From contig JADJEI010000013.1 of NCBI GenBank assembly GCA_016709155.1, positions 372,001-436,000 of the forward strand: a stretch of 64,000 nt of DNA, in the 5' to 3' direction. The notes under the pieces were generated by a model, which saw nothing but the letters and a program-made list of their open reading frames with translations, ran no database searches and was not told the origin of the DNA. This DNA is from Ignavibacteriales bacterium (lineage in GTDB: Bacteria; Bacteroidota; Ignavibacteria; Ignavibacteriales; Ignavibacteriaceae). A program made the position numbers and the translations under genes. Positions 17,564-26,883 of this stretch are shown one piece after another (position 1 is the stretch's first letter; every line of letters starts with the position of its first letter).

Positions 17564-19560
17564 TATTGTTGCATCGTCGAAGTTTGACTGTGAACCAAGC
17601 TCAAGTGAAAGCGATTGACCTTCAGAATTTTCACCTCTTCCTTCATCGTAACCGAGGGGGATATATAAATATCTTTTGTAAGAAGTGAAAGAATATCCGG
17701 TTCACGCATAAGTCCATTATTAAAATCGCTGATGTACATTACAGGAGCAACCGAATAGTCACTGCTGCCGTTTTTCAAATTAATGTTGAAAGCATATTTT
17801 GTATTATTCTCAATCGGGGAATAACCGGTGAATGTCATATCAAAACCAAAAGCGGATTTAGTTTCATTCTTTATAAGGTCAACATCAACTTCTTCACTAA
17901 AAGAAGCCGAGCCAATTACACCAAGTATAAATAATGCAATGCCGATATGAGCAACATAAGCTCCGAGCATCTTCATATTACCTTTAACTATCTTGATGGC
18001 AATCTCCAGATTTACAAACAGGGCGAAGGCTGTTGTTAATGTTAAAACTATCATCATCAGATCATTAACAGCGCCAAGTGCAGCAACTAAAATTGTGAAG
18101 AGAACCGCCCCTCCTGCAGAGAGTGCTGACTTCTTAAGTATTTCCTGACTTTTTGTGTCTTTCCATTTTATCAGCAAACTAAGTCCGTTTAATAACCCAA
18201 TAATGATAGCAATCGGGACATGCATTTCATTGTAGAAAAAAGTATCAACAGCGCTTCCCCAAATCGGTGCTGAAGTTCCAACTAAAACGATAGTAGCTGA
18301 AGCACACAAAACAACTGCCGAAGTAAATAATGCAAGCTCTCTCGAAAGTAAACCTTCTTCAATTTGAACATGCTCGCCAAGATATTTCCATCTGAACAGC
18401 AACATCCCGAATCCAAGCAGGATAAATGATCCGATAAATATTACAAGGAATAAATAAACCAGCATTCCAGGATCAACGAAAGAATGAACCGAAGCATCAC
18501 CGAGGATTCCGCTTCGAGTCAAAAATGTGCTGTACAAAACTAAAACGTAAGTCATCAAAGAGAGAATGATATTAGTACGCGCATATCGTCCGATACCTCC
18601 TTTAGCCTGACTTTTTCTTTGCACAAGCAGAGTATGAATTGAAGCTGTACCGACAAGAAATGGAATAAGGCTTGAATTTTCCACAGGATCCCAAGCCCAG
18701 TAGCCGCCCCATCCTAACATTTCGTAAGCCCAATAGCCGCCCATCATTATTCCCAATCCAAGAATACCTGTTCCTGCGAGCACCCACGGAAAAGCCTGCC
18801 GCACCCAATCACGATAATCATTTTTCATCATCGCCGCCATTGCAAAAGCAAAGGGAACAGTTGCCATCGAGAATCCCGTAAATAATGTAGGCGGGTGAAT
18901 CTGCATCCAGAAATTAAGAAGCTGCGGATTTAATCCTTTGCCATTGATAACAACATCGTTAACGGCAATGCCGGAAGCACTTAATACATTATAAAGATCT
19001 TCACTCATCTTAACGAAAGTTGTTTGCGAATTAGGATCTGTGAAAATAAAATTTTGCATGAACGGTGCATTTAGAAACTGAGCGCTGATGCTTTTTGCAT
19101 CAATAAATACCGGTGTTGCCCATATAAACTCAAAAGGATTTTTGAACCAAGGCGAAACCATTATCAAGAGGAAAGTAGTAGCTAAAGTGAAAACTGCCAT
19201 CACTCTCGGTTCAAGATCACCCCGTTTTGAAGAATAAGATTGCAGCACAACTCCGACAATCGAAGTTAATAGCAGCCACAACATAAAACTGCCTTCCTGC
19301 CCGCCCCAAAATGAAGAGACAAGAAAACCGGTATTTAAACTGTTGTTGCTGTAGCTGAAAACATAGTGATATTGATATTGATGAGTGAGCAGCAGATACC
19401 AAAGAATGGTTGATGCCGTAATGACAAGCATCGTCATTGTGTGATATGCTATTCTGCCGTAATTAAGTGTGTTGGTATAGCCGCGAAAATTCAAGTAGAA
19501 CATTACCATTGCTATAACACTACTCGCAAGAGCGAGCGTAAGTACTATACTACCGATCAT
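17545..19560 (-). CDS. ccmF: Cytochrome c heme lyase subunit CcmF (main part; frame broken near 3' end)
   Basis: Integral membrane protein of System I cytochrome c maturation; it receives heme from CcmE and attaches it to apocytochrome CXXCH cysteines. About 15 hydrophobic helices are visible. The tryptophan-rich WWD motif reads GWGGYWAWDPVENSSLIPFL, and conserved heme-ligand His positions flank it (for example MQIHPPTLF). The frame shifts at the G5 run 17656-17660; the reconstructed protein is about 798 residues. It ends the ccm operon, following ccmE by 31 nt. Confidence 0.9.
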   Translation of the reverse strand: MIGSIVLTLALASSVIAMVMFYLNFRGYTNTLNYGRIAYHTMTMLVITASTILWYLLLTHQYQYHYVFSYSNNSLNTGFLVSSFWGGQEGSFMLWLLLTSIVGVVLQSYSSKRGDLEPRVMAVFTLATTFLLIMVSPWFKNPFEFIWATPVFIDAKSISAQFLNAPFMQNFIFTDPNSQTTFVKMSEDLYNVLSASGIAVNDVVINGKGLNPQLLNFWMQIHPPTLFTGFSMATVPFAFAMAAMMKNDYRDWVRQAFPWVLAGTGILGLGIMMGGYWAYEMLGWGGYWAWDPVENSSLIPFLVGTASIHTLLVQRKSQAKGGIGRYARTNIILSLMTYVLVLYSTFLTRSGILGDASVHSFVDPGMLVYLFLVIFIGSFILLGFGMLLFRWKYLGEHVQIEEGLLSRELALFTSAVVLCASATIVLVGTSAPIWGSAVDTFFYNEMHVPIAIIIGLLNGLSLLIKWKDTKSQEILKKSALSAGGAVLFTILVAALGAVNDLMMIVLTLTTAFALFVNLEIAIKIVKGNMKMLGAYVAHIGIALFILGVIGSASFSEEVDVDLIKNETKSAFGFDMTFTGYSPIENNTKYAFNINLKNGSSDYSVAPVMYISDFNNGLMREPDILSLLTKDIYISPSVTMKEEVKILKVNRFHLSLVHSQTSTMQQYCIKVS

Positions 19561-19591
19561 TTTTTACCTCGAATATTTTTTTTTCGAATCA

Positions 19592-19981
19592 TTACATTGT
19601 TGAAGTTTGAACTTCTTGTCCTTCATATTTGCTCGGGCACTTTGTCAAAATATCTTTTGCATGAAAGTAACCATCTTTATACTGACCGGTTACTACCACA
19701 CTTATTGCACTTTCAAAGTTATTCGGGATTGTACCGTCGTAAACAATTTTCATTTCGTTTCCGTTCTCGTCAACCATATAAAAAGAGAATGTTCGCTGCT
19801 CTTTATTGATTTCATAGCTTTTCTCTTTTACCCAGCTTCCGGTTGCCTTGAATGTTTTATCCGAAGCCATTACATTTTTGAAATTACTTTCGTAATTGAT
19901 GTTGCTTTGAGTAAGCAAGTATCCCATTAATCCAAGGAAGAGCACAATTATTGCTCCACCGAATATATATTTATTTTTCAT
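19592..19981 (-). CDS. ccmE: Cytochrome c maturation heme chaperone CcmE, cysteine (CXXXY) variant
   Basis: 129 residues: one N-terminal membrane anchor, then an OB-fold domain ending in VVVTGQYKDGYFHAKDILTKCPSKY. Classical CcmE binds heme covalently through the His of an HXXXY motif. Here that site reads C115-P-S-K-Y119, so the ligand is Cys, as in the CXXXY CcmE proteins known from some sulfate reducers and archaea. It stands between a CcmD-like gene (5 nt gap) and ccmF. Confidence 0.9.
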   Translation of the reverse strand: MKNKYIFGGAIIVLFLGLMGYLLTQSNINYESNFKNVMASDKTFKATGSWVKEKSYEINKEQRTFSFYMVDENGNEMKIVYDGTIPNNFESAISVVVTGQYKDGYFHAKDILTKCPSKYEGQEVQTSTM

Positions 19982-19986
19982 TTTGT

Positions 19987-20583
19987 TTATCCTTTGGTTT
20001 GTTTTTCAAATAATTTTGTTTTTTTGTCTATTGAATAAAGAAAGAGAACAATTCCTGCCCAAACAATTAATACGATTACCATTACAGTGTAGATTGCATT
20101 TTTTGCAATGAATATCGAATCACAAATAAGAGTTTGATTCGAGATATTTCCAGTTAGTACAATTGTTTTGCTGTTAGAAAAATCTACCGGCAATTTCTTT
20201 GTGTAAATAACATCAAGACTATTTTCATTTTGATCGGTAAGACTGAAATAAGTTGTGTCATTAGTGGTTGCAATACTTCTTTTTTCAAGTGTGCCGATGA
20301 ATGAAATTTCAGATTGACTATTTATAATTTCAACTTTATCGCTTTCAAAAAAAACTGTTCCTAATGATAAGTAATATAAAATTGCACCTGCTATGATTGT
20401 TAATCCGGCTAACTGAAAGAAAATATTTTTAGATGATGTTTTTACTTTATCATCCTTTTCAACTTTTTTTAATCTGCTGTCAAGAGTGCTGACATAAAAG
20501 AAAACTTCAATCCATAAAAGCAGAACTATAACAGCAACTACAGCAATTGCATTATCCTGTAAAAAAATATAAAAACTATTCAA
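19987..20583 (-). CDS. Unusual membrane protein with two CcmD-like segments around a CcmE-like OB domain
   Basis: 198 residues in the position where ccmD is expected. The C-terminal end, YTVMVIVLIVWAGIVLFLYS followed by DKKTKLFE, is CcmD-like: one helix with VWAGI, then a basic amphipathic tail. The N-terminal helix (AVVAVIVLLLWIEVFFYVSTLDSRLKKVEK) has the same pattern. Between them lies a third helix (about 60-78) and a beta-rich region (about 88-160; GTLEKRS...YFSLTDQNE...YTKKLPVDF...VLTGNI) that resembles the CcmE OB fold but has no HXXXY or CXXXY. CcmD normally has only 50-70 residues. Possibly a duplicated CcmD fused to a heme-free CcmE domain; function in heme handover is inferred. Confidence 0.6.
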   Translation of the reverse strand: MNSFYIFLQDNAIAVVAVIVLLLWIEVFFYVSTLDSRLKKVEKDDKVKTSSKNIFFQLAGLTIIAGAILYYLSLGTVFFESDKVEIINSQSEISFIGTLEKRSIATTNDTTYFSLTDQNENSLDVIYTKKLPVDFSNSKTIVLTGNISNQTLICDSIFIAKNAIYTVMVIVLIVWAGIVLFLYSIDKKTKLFEKQTKG

Positions 20584-20592
20584 TTTGTCATC

Positions 20593-21303
20593 TCACTTTA
20601 TTAACTGTTTATCAAGTTTTTCTTTATGAAGCAAAGTACGGTAACCAATCTTCCACATCCAGAAATATAAAATTGTAAAACCTGCCAGCGACAAAAAGAA
20701 AATCAAAAGCATATTGGAGTTCATTCTAAAATTTACAACCGGACCGGAAGTAGTATCATCAGCCGAACCGGGGTGAAGTCCTTTCATTATTCTCGGCATA
20801 ATAAAAATGAAGAAGGGGACAGTAACAAAAGCAATAATTGAATAAACTGCCGATAAAGTTGCGCGTTTCTCTTCTGATTCAATTGAAGAACGAAGAGCAA
20901 ACCACGCTCCATAAATAAGCAGCAGAGCAAAAATACTTGTTTGCCTTGGATCCCAATTCCAATAAGTTCCCCACGCAAATTTTGCCCAAACCGCACCGGT
21001 GACTGTTGCCAGAATACAAAAGATCATCCCAAGTTGTGCTGCGGCATAAGATTTTACATCGTCGTCAAGATTTTTTTTACGAAGATATTTGAAGCTAAAA
21101 ATTGTTGACATTAAAAATGCAATCACAGTCAGCCATGCAGTTGGAACATGAAAGAAAATAATCTTCGCATTTTCTTCCAGCCCGGGAATGTAAGGAAATT
21201 CGTACCACTTGCTTGGATTCTCAACAATGGGAAATGCAATTCCTGCAATTGAGACAAATGCTAAAAGTAAAAGTAGAAATATTTTCCAGATCATATTTTT
21301 CAT
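20593..21303 (-). CDS. ccmC: Heme exporter/handling protein CcmC
   Basis: 236 residues with six hydrophobic helices. The WWD-type motif reads WAKFAWGTYWNWDPRQTS, the periplasmic heme-presenting loop, with a conserved His earlier in IIFFHVPTAW. CcmC works with CcmA, CcmB and CcmD to load heme on CcmE. Longer C-terminal helix FRMNSNMLLIFFLSLAGF fits the family. Spacing: 22 nt from ccmB, 9 nt to the CcmD-like gene. Confidence 0.93.
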   Translation of the reverse strand: MKNMIWKIFLLLLLAFVSIAGIAFPIVENPSKWYEFPYIPGLEENAKIIFFHVPTAWLTVIAFLMSTIFSFKYLRKKNLDDDVKSYAAAQLGMIFCILATVTGAVWAKFAWGTYWNWDPRQTSIFALLLIYGAWFALRSSIESEEKRATLSAVYSIIAFVTVPFFIFIMPRIMKGLHPGSADDTTSGPVVNFRMNSNMLLIFFLSLAGFTILYFWMWKIGYRTLLHKEKLDKQLIK

Positions 21304-21325
21304 TCTTTATTTTTAATTAGAAAAC

Positions 21326-21991
21326 TTAATCTTTCCAGATAAACTCGAATAACATATAAGATGCAGTTGTCATAATTACATCATAACTGAGAACAATTGC
21401 AAGTTCAAACTTAGCTCTTTCAAAGCTTATGCCATCCATTGAAAAAATTGTTAAACGTACAGAAGTCAAAATCAGCGGCAGTAATATCGGGAAAGATAGA
21501 ACAGGATACAATGTCCCTTTTGCTCCGGCTTTTGCAATTATTGCTGCGATTATAGTTGAAGAAACCGCTAATCCAATATTGCCTAGTATAAATGAGTATA
21601 AAAACAGGACAAAATTTTCTAAAACAAATGCTTCAAAAAGTGTTGAATATAGTAAAGCGATCACAATATTCATGCAGAAAACTAAAATTGTATTAAAGAT
21701 TAACTTGCCTGTAAAAATTGTTGACGGTGATGCCACAAGTTGAAGCGCGAGCGTAGTGCCTCTTTCTTCTTCAGAAACAAATGCCCGTGAAAGGCCTGAC
21801 ATGGCAGTAAAGAAAATTATCACCCAGAATAATCCCCCTGTCAGTTCGGGAGTAATTTTTTCATCACCTATTGAAAAAAGAATTACACTTATTGCAACGA
21901 TGATAAACATAGCAAGTGCATTGACTGCATAACGCGTTCGCAATTCAGAGTTGAGATCTTTTCTAAATAATGAATATGCTTGTGCTATCAT
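21326..21991 (-). CDS. ccmB: Heme exporter permease CcmB
   Basis: 221 residues with six membrane helices, the permease half of the CcmAB ABC transporter. The N-terminal LFRKDLNSELRTRYAVNALAM and FVSEEERGTTLALQLVASPS segments are typical of CcmB. The start overlaps the ccmA stop by 4 nt, so the two subunits are translationally coupled. Confidence 0.92.
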   Translation of the reverse strand: MIAQAYSLFRKDLNSELRTRYAVNALAMFIIVAISVILFSIGDEKITPELTGGLFWVIIFFTAMSGLSRAFVSEEERGTTLALQLVASPSTIFTGKLIFNTILVFCMNIVIALLYSTLFEAFVLENFVLFLYSFILGNIGLAVSSTIIAAIIAKAGAKGTLYPVLSFPILLPLILTSVRLTIFSMDGISFERAKFELAIVLSYDVIMTTASYMLFEFIWKD

Positions 21992-22632
21992 ATTAAATTA
22001 TTTCTTTTGAATAATTCAAGCTGTATAATGCTGGTACAAAAGCTTAAATCTGATTTTTCATTCGAGGCTACAATTACAATCCCGTTCTTTCCTTCCTGTT
22101 CAATTATGTGGTAAACGGAATTTTTTCCTTCTTCATCAAGATTTGAAGTCGGTTCATCCAGAATTATTAATTGCGGCGAGTGAACAAGTGCAAAAACAAA
22201 TTTCAATCTTTGCTTCATACCTGAAGAGTAGGTTTTTACAAGGTCATCTTTTCGGTCAAAGATTAAAAAGTGATTTAATAAGTATTCAGTTTTTTCCTTA
22301 TCGAATTGTATTCCGCGAATACTTGAAAACAAATTTATGTTTTCCCACGCAGAAAATTCCTCATAAAGAATTAGGTAGGGTGAAACGAAACCAATGTGAT
22401 TATAAAGTTTAATCTCGGCTATTTCATCCGAATCAATTTTATGAATAATCTTTCCTTTCGATGGCGAAATAATTCCTGCTATAATTTTCACAAGAGTAGA
22501 TTTACCCGAGCCGTTTGCTCCGGCAATACCATAAATGCCGTTTGATGAAAACTCAAAATTCAAATCGTTAAAGATAAGTCTTCTGCCAAAAGTTTTGTTA
22601 AGTGATGCAGCAGCAACAGAATAATTACTCAT
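21988..22632 (-). CDS. ccmA: Heme exporter ATP-binding protein CcmA
   Basis: 214 residues, ABC ATPase. Walker A GANGSGKSTL (about residues 38-47), signature YSSGMKQRL, Walker B LIILDEPTSNLD. Its hydrolysis drives release of heme-loaded CcmE from CcmC. It overlaps the upstream metalloprotease gene by 8 nt, which places the ccm set in the same transcription unit as secreted proteins. Confidence 0.9.
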   Translation of the reverse strand: MSNYSVAAASLNKTFGRRLIFNDLNFEFSSNGIYGIAGANGSGKSTLVKIIAGIISPSKGKIIHKIDSDEIAEIKLYNHIGFVSPYLILYEEFSAWENINLFSSIRGIQFDKEKTEYLLNHFLIFDRKDDLVKTYSSGMKQRLKFVFALVHSPQLIILDEPTSNLDEEGKNSVYHIIEQEGKNGIVIVASNEKSDLSFCTSIIQLELFKRNNLI

Positions 22633-24310
22633 TAAAAATTACCAGCTTGCCTTTCACAATTTCATCATTCATTTTAGTAACGTAGATATAAATGCCGGTT
22701 GGAAGTCTGTTGCCGTCGTTATCAAGACCATCCCATTGCACAACTCTTTTATAAACTTTATTTCCAATTTCATCAATAATATCTTTATTAATAATCCTTA
22801 AGCCCGAAGAATTATAGATCAGGTTCATTGAAATTGAATAGATATTTAAATCCACTTCCAGCAAAGTTCCAGATGGAACCGGAATATAAACTGAATTTGC
22901 AATTTGATCATATTTAAATGGATTTGGGAATGCATAATCAATATTATTTCCGTTCGGCGAGATGCTGTCAACACCGATAATTTGGTTGTTAAGTATTTCA
23001 GCACCAGACCACACAGCTTCATTGGAAACAATAAAATCAGCCGAATAATTTTCGGTTAATGCTCTGCTGCCACTTGACGAGTCATTGAATAAAATATATT
23101 GAAATGGAAAATTTCCATTTGTGTTATTAATTCCATTAATGTAATCACCATTGGTTAATAATGCAGTCAGAGTATCACTGTCAGCACTATTTACGAATCT
23201 TATAAAATTATTAGCTGTGGGCTTCGAGTTAATATCAACCTCTTTACTTGGGGGAGAGAAAACGGTGGTAGTTAAAGGTTTTATCAAAGGATAATTTTCT
23301 GCTTCTTCAAAAAATCTTCCCTCTGAAGTTCTATAATCTGTAAAGTATGTCCAGATCCCAAATTGATTAAGGGCAAATGGGAAAGATTGTCCTTCTTCTT
23401 CGATGCTTGTGTTGATAGCATCAATTGCTCGCTTGGACGGCATTAACTCCCATTGTCGTTTAATAATATCAAATCCAAAATTATTTTGAAGGAAAACATT
23501 CCAGATAGCAAGGTTGTAGCCATTTTGATTCGCCAGAGAAACAAAAGTATTGTCAAAGTAGTTTTTCATGTAACCGTAATAATCATTCACGTCATCGTAA
23601 ACAAATTCTTCCATCGAAGTAGAAGTTAATTCATAAAAGAAAAGATCCTCGATGCGGAAAATATAATTCCCGGCTTGAATAGAATGATGAAACTCGTGAG
23701 CTGCAGTGACTTTTGCAGCCTCGATGCCATGAGTAAAAAAACCGCTGCCAAAATCATCGTCAATTGTAATGAATGACGGTCCGGTGTTTGCATTTCCCGT
23801 GAATTCGAAGGTTGTAAATCCGTAAGCGCTTATATCAGAAATGTAAACATCGTAGTGATTATCGCCGCCGGCGTTATTATCATCAGGAGGGGGTGGATAT
23901 CCGAGATAGTTTATTTCAAAATTGTAACTTGAATCGAGTGCTGCTGCCAATTCGTTTACATCATAAGTGGGAGCGTCTGCACCCGAAGCGTTATAATGTA
24001 TTATGAAGAAGCCTCCCGGTGTTATCAAGCTGTCTGATTTTAGTGGTCTATCCAAAAGTACTTTTAGTGTTCTTTGCTGCTCGGCTGTAAACAGATTCAG
24101 GTTCTCTTTTATTGAGTTTACTAATCCAAAGCCGCATTTATTCTCTGGATAGGAAAGGCTATCCGATAAAGGTGATTCGCTGGCAACAGGGTTGTGCAGT
24201 TTGATCATTGTATTGAATATAGAATCAAGCTGAGAGGAAGTCAACTGTTGAGCAGAGGCAATCTGTTGAGCAATTAGAAATATGGTTAACGTCATTAAAA
24301 CATTTTTCAT
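22625..24310 (-). CDS. Secreted MXAN_6640-type putative zinc metalloprotease with T9SS-like tail
   Basis: 561 residues with a signal peptide ending ASAQQ. A zinc site HEFHH (H205, E206, H209) lies in VTAAHEFHHSIQAG, inside the block shared by MXAN_6640-type putative metalloproteases (HYDVYISDISAYG, YYGYMKNYFDN). The final ~80 residues (LNIYSISMNLIYNSSG, then VQWDGLDNDGNRLPTGIYIYV and KGKLVIFNE) form a FlgD-like/T9SS C-terminal domain, so the protein is probably exported to the surface. It lies 1 nt after the VCBS-type gene and overlaps ccmA. Substrate unknown. Confidence 0.8.
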   Translation of the reverse strand: MKNVLMTLTIFLIAQQIASAQQLTSSQLDSIFNTMIKLHNPVASESPLSDSLSYPENKCGFGLVNSIKENLNLFTAEQQRTLKVLLDRPLKSDSLITPGGFFIIHYNASGADAPTYDVNELAAALDSSYNFEINYLGYPPPPDDNNAGGDNHYDVYISDISAYGFTTFEFTGNANTGPSFITIDDDFGSGFFTHGIEAAKVTAAHEFHHSIQAGNYIFRIEDLFFYELTSTSMEEFVYDDVNDYYGYMKNYFDNTFVSLANQNGYNLAIWNVFLQNNFGFDIIKRQWELMPSKRAIDAINTSIEEEGQSFPFALNQFGIWTYFTDYRTSEGRFFEEAENYPLIKPLTTTVFSPPSKEVDINSKPTANNFIRFVNSADSDTLTALLTNGDYINGINNTNGNFPFQYILFNDSSSGSRALTENYSADFIVSNEAVWSGAEILNNQIIGVDSISPNGNNIDYAFPNPFKYDQIANSVYIPVPSGTLLEVDLNIYSISMNLIYNSSGLRIINKDIIDEIGNKVYKRVVQWDGLDNDGNRLPTGIYIYVTKMNDEIVKGKLVIFNE

Positions 24311-24311
24311 T

Positions 24312-26477
24312 TTACAATCTCTTAATTTTTATGCAGCCATCAACTTGATCGGTATAAACAAGGTGATATCTTTTTGAATCTAAATTTTTAATAAAATAAG
24401 AAGTTAAGTGTTCGGCGAAAGCAATGTTAGTTGTTAAAATTTGAGTTCCCTCCTTAATGAAAGAAATCCTCTTTAAAGATTTTTTTTCAGGAAGATAAAC
24501 AAAGAGATAATTCAGACCATTAAATCTCATCTCCCCAAAAAATAATTGATTCCTGTCAGTTATCCTAAAATCTTTTAGGTCGAAATTATTCTCCAGCACA
24601 TTTGCATTATCTCCTGAAGTAACTACGGCAAAATTCTTTTTCTCGTTATTGAACAAACTGATAGAAGAGGCAGAAAATTTATTCAAAAGGTCACCGCTAA
24701 AAGTTCCGACAGGTTTAATATTATCAGCACTAATCTCAATCAATTTTTTGGGAGAGGAGTTATCCTTTGAAATTTTATATTGATATAATTTATATTTAGC
24801 GTCTTCTTCCAGCCAATAGTACAGATCCTCGTTGTTGGTAAAAGAAATATTTGCTGTTAGAGCATTCACAGAAAATAATGGGTAGCTTGTAAACAAATAC
24901 CTGAAATCACGATATTCATAAAAGCCAAACTCCAGCAGTTGCTCTTTTGTGAATGCTAAAACAACCGCTGATTTTTTATCATCCGATTTTCTCTGCTTAA
25001 TCTTAATATCTTTTATAATTCCGGGCGAATAGATTTCAGTGCGCTCGAATTTATTATCCTCAAAATTGATATCTAAAATTTCAATCAATCGTTTGTTGAT
25101 TGAGAAGAAATAAAACGATTTCTCTTGTGCATAATTATCAGCCACTAAAATATTATTGTGCTCGCCGGAAAGGGGGTAGCTGTAAAAAAACGTTGGAATT
25201 CCTTCCGGGTCTCTGACAATTAAGTTCAAAGTGTTTGTGTATTCTTCAATAAAACTGAAATCAATTATTCCATCATTTTCTTTATCGAAGTAATTTATTT
25301 TTGATGGTTTTATTGCCGGCAGGATCGAAACATCGTCCGAAAAACTATTAAGATTAGTAATAGAATAAAACTCGCCATCTTCATTCACCGCTGTGATTCC
25401 ATTGATAAACTTGCTGTAAAAAGGCAAAATGGTTTTTATTCCTTTTCGCTGAAGATAAGGAATTTCCTGGTAGAATCTGTTTTCTGATTTACCAAAAATA
25501 AAACTCACTGTGCCCGATTTAATATTTAAATAAGCAAAATCGAAATAACCATCTTTGTTAAAATCGCCGTATATAAATTCATCAACATCGAGGGTAGTTC
25601 GAATCGAAATCCGCTTATCATATTTGGAGGCAAAATCACCATAAATTATTTCGATTGAATTTTTGGTTGAGTAGATTAAATCCTGGTATCCATCAAAACT
25701 AAAATCAAATTTACTAAGAGATTTAACATCACTCTTAACATTAAAGGAACGAACAAACCTGTAGTGATTGAAACCATTATTATAAAAAATTTCAATTCGA
25801 TTTTCTAAAAGGTTGAAAGCAGCTATATCGGCATAGCCGTCATTACTAATATCTATCAACACTGCAGTACTGTATGTGCTTCCTTGAACTACATTGTTTT
25901 GCAAGAGTTCATTATTTTCAAATTTGAATATTGAAAGTCCGTCAAAAGAAGCACCGCAAACCAGTAATTCCGTTCTGCCGGCAAAATTAGTGAAGCTGTT
26001 TATATGCTCGGGGTAAGAATTTAGTTTTATCTTTGTTGCAATTTCAGGTTTGCCAATTTTATTAAAGTTCAAAATTCCGACTTCACGGTTTAATCTTGAA
26101 GTATAAAAATAACCAAGTACTCTACGTTTATTGTTAAAGACAGGTTGAAGATTTGAGATTGAGGTAGGAATATTAAATTCACCGTTTACCACAGTTTTTC
26201 CCCCAACCTGTCCTTCTAAAGAAAGAACTTTTTGTGAAGCCGGGTTAAACAAAATAAAATCCGCATAGGCATCGTCATTAAAATTTAATGTAAAGCTGGA
26301 AGAAAAACCGGCGGAAATTTTTTGGTGAGAATATTTACAGAAACCATTAATAGGAATTTGAGCAGAAAGTTCCACCGAAATTATCAGCGGCAGAAAAATA
26401 AATTTAAGGTTTAACAGATCTCTCTTTAAGTCGCGCATCTCTTCTTTGAAGGGCTTCCTCATATCTTCTTTTTTCAT
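24312..26477 (-). CDS. Secreted FG-GAP/VCBS repeat protein
   Basis: 721 residues in the open frame. Repeated motifs of the type ISNDGYADIAAFN, FSFDGYQDLIYS and FNKDGYFDFAYLN are VCBS/FG-GAP calcium-loop blades. The signal peptide (LKFIFLPLIISVELSAQ) begins only at about residue 24, so the true start may be Met14 (26438) or a later non-ATG codon; the 5' region overlaps the thioesterase gene. No T9SS tail is evident: it ends VDGCIKIKRL. Probably a periplasmic or surface propeller; function unknown. Confidence 0.75.
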   Translation of the reverse strand: MKKEDMRKPFKEEMRDLKRDLLNLKFIFLPLIISVELSAQIPINGFCKYSHQKISAGFSSSFTLNFNDDAYADFILFNPASQKVLSLEGQVGGKTVVNGEFNIPTSISNLQPVFNNKRRVLGYFYTSRLNREVGILNFNKIGKPEIATKIKLNSYPEHINSFTNFAGRTELLVCGASFDGLSIFKFENNELLQNNVVQGSTYSTAVLIDISNDGYADIAAFNLLENRIEIFYNNGFNHYRFVRSFNVKSDVKSLSKFDFSFDGYQDLIYSTKNSIEIIYGDFASKYDKRISIRTTLDVDEFIYGDFNKDGYFDFAYLNIKSGTVSFIFGKSENRFYQEIPYLQRKGIKTILPFYSKFINGITAVNEDGEFYSITNLNSFSDDVSILPAIKPSKINYFDKENDGIIDFSFIEEYTNTLNLIVRDPEGIPTFFYSYPLSGEHNNILVADNYAQEKSFYFFSINKRLIEILDINFEDNKFERTEIYSPGIIKDIKIKQRKSDDKKSAVVLAFTKEQLLEFGFYEYRDFRYLFTSYPLFSVNALTANISFTNNEDLYYWLEEDAKYKLYQYKISKDNSSPKKLIEISADNIKPVGTFSGDLLNKFSASSISLFNNEKKNFAVVTSGDNANVLENNFDLKDFRITDRNQLFFGEMRFNGLNYLFVYLPEKKSLKRISFIKEGTQILTTNIAFAEHLTSYFIKNLDSKRYHLVYTDQVDGCIKIKRL

Positions 26478-26883
26478 CTTCAGTTTCAGGTATCACTTCA
26501 TTCGCTTTGACCGGATTACCATTTTCATCTAAACTTACAAAGGTGAGATAAGCTGTGTTTGTATGAACTCTCTTTCCTTCAAGAAAAGATTCCGAGAAGA
26601 CTTTTACACCCACCTCCATCGAAGTGTTAAAAACCCGATTGACCGAACCAATCAGCGTCACTGCATTTGCCAATTTTATTGGATGATGAAAATCAATTCT
26701 ATCTACCGAAGCAGTTACACAAACACGGTGACTATGTTTAGAGGCTGATAGTGCCGCACAAATATCAATCCAGTGCATCAACTGCCCACCTAACAAATTA
26801 CCAAGCTGATTTGTGTTGTGCGGCAGAACAAGTTCTGTCATTACTATTGTTGACTCGCTGACTTTTTTAGGAGCAGCACTCAT
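26404..26883 (-). CDS. Acyl-CoA thioesterase, hot-dog fold (YciA/BFIT-like)
   Basis: 159 residues. The hot-dog motif reads NTNQLGNLLGGQLMHWIDICAALSASKHS, with the catalytic Asn/Asp-type positions, followed by VDRIDFHHPI. These enzymes hydrolyse acyl-CoA to free acid and CoA in the cytoplasm. The start overlaps the bamD stop by 4 nt, and its own 3' end overlaps the next gene. Confidence 0.88.
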   Translation of the reverse strand: MSAAPKKVSESTIVMTELVLPHNTNQLGNLLGGQLMHWIDICAALSASKHSHRVCVTASVDRIDFHHPIKLANAVTLIGSVNRVFNTSMEVGVKVFSESFLEGKRVHTNTAYLTFVSLDENGNPVKANEVIPETEDEKRRYEEALQRRDARLKERSVKP

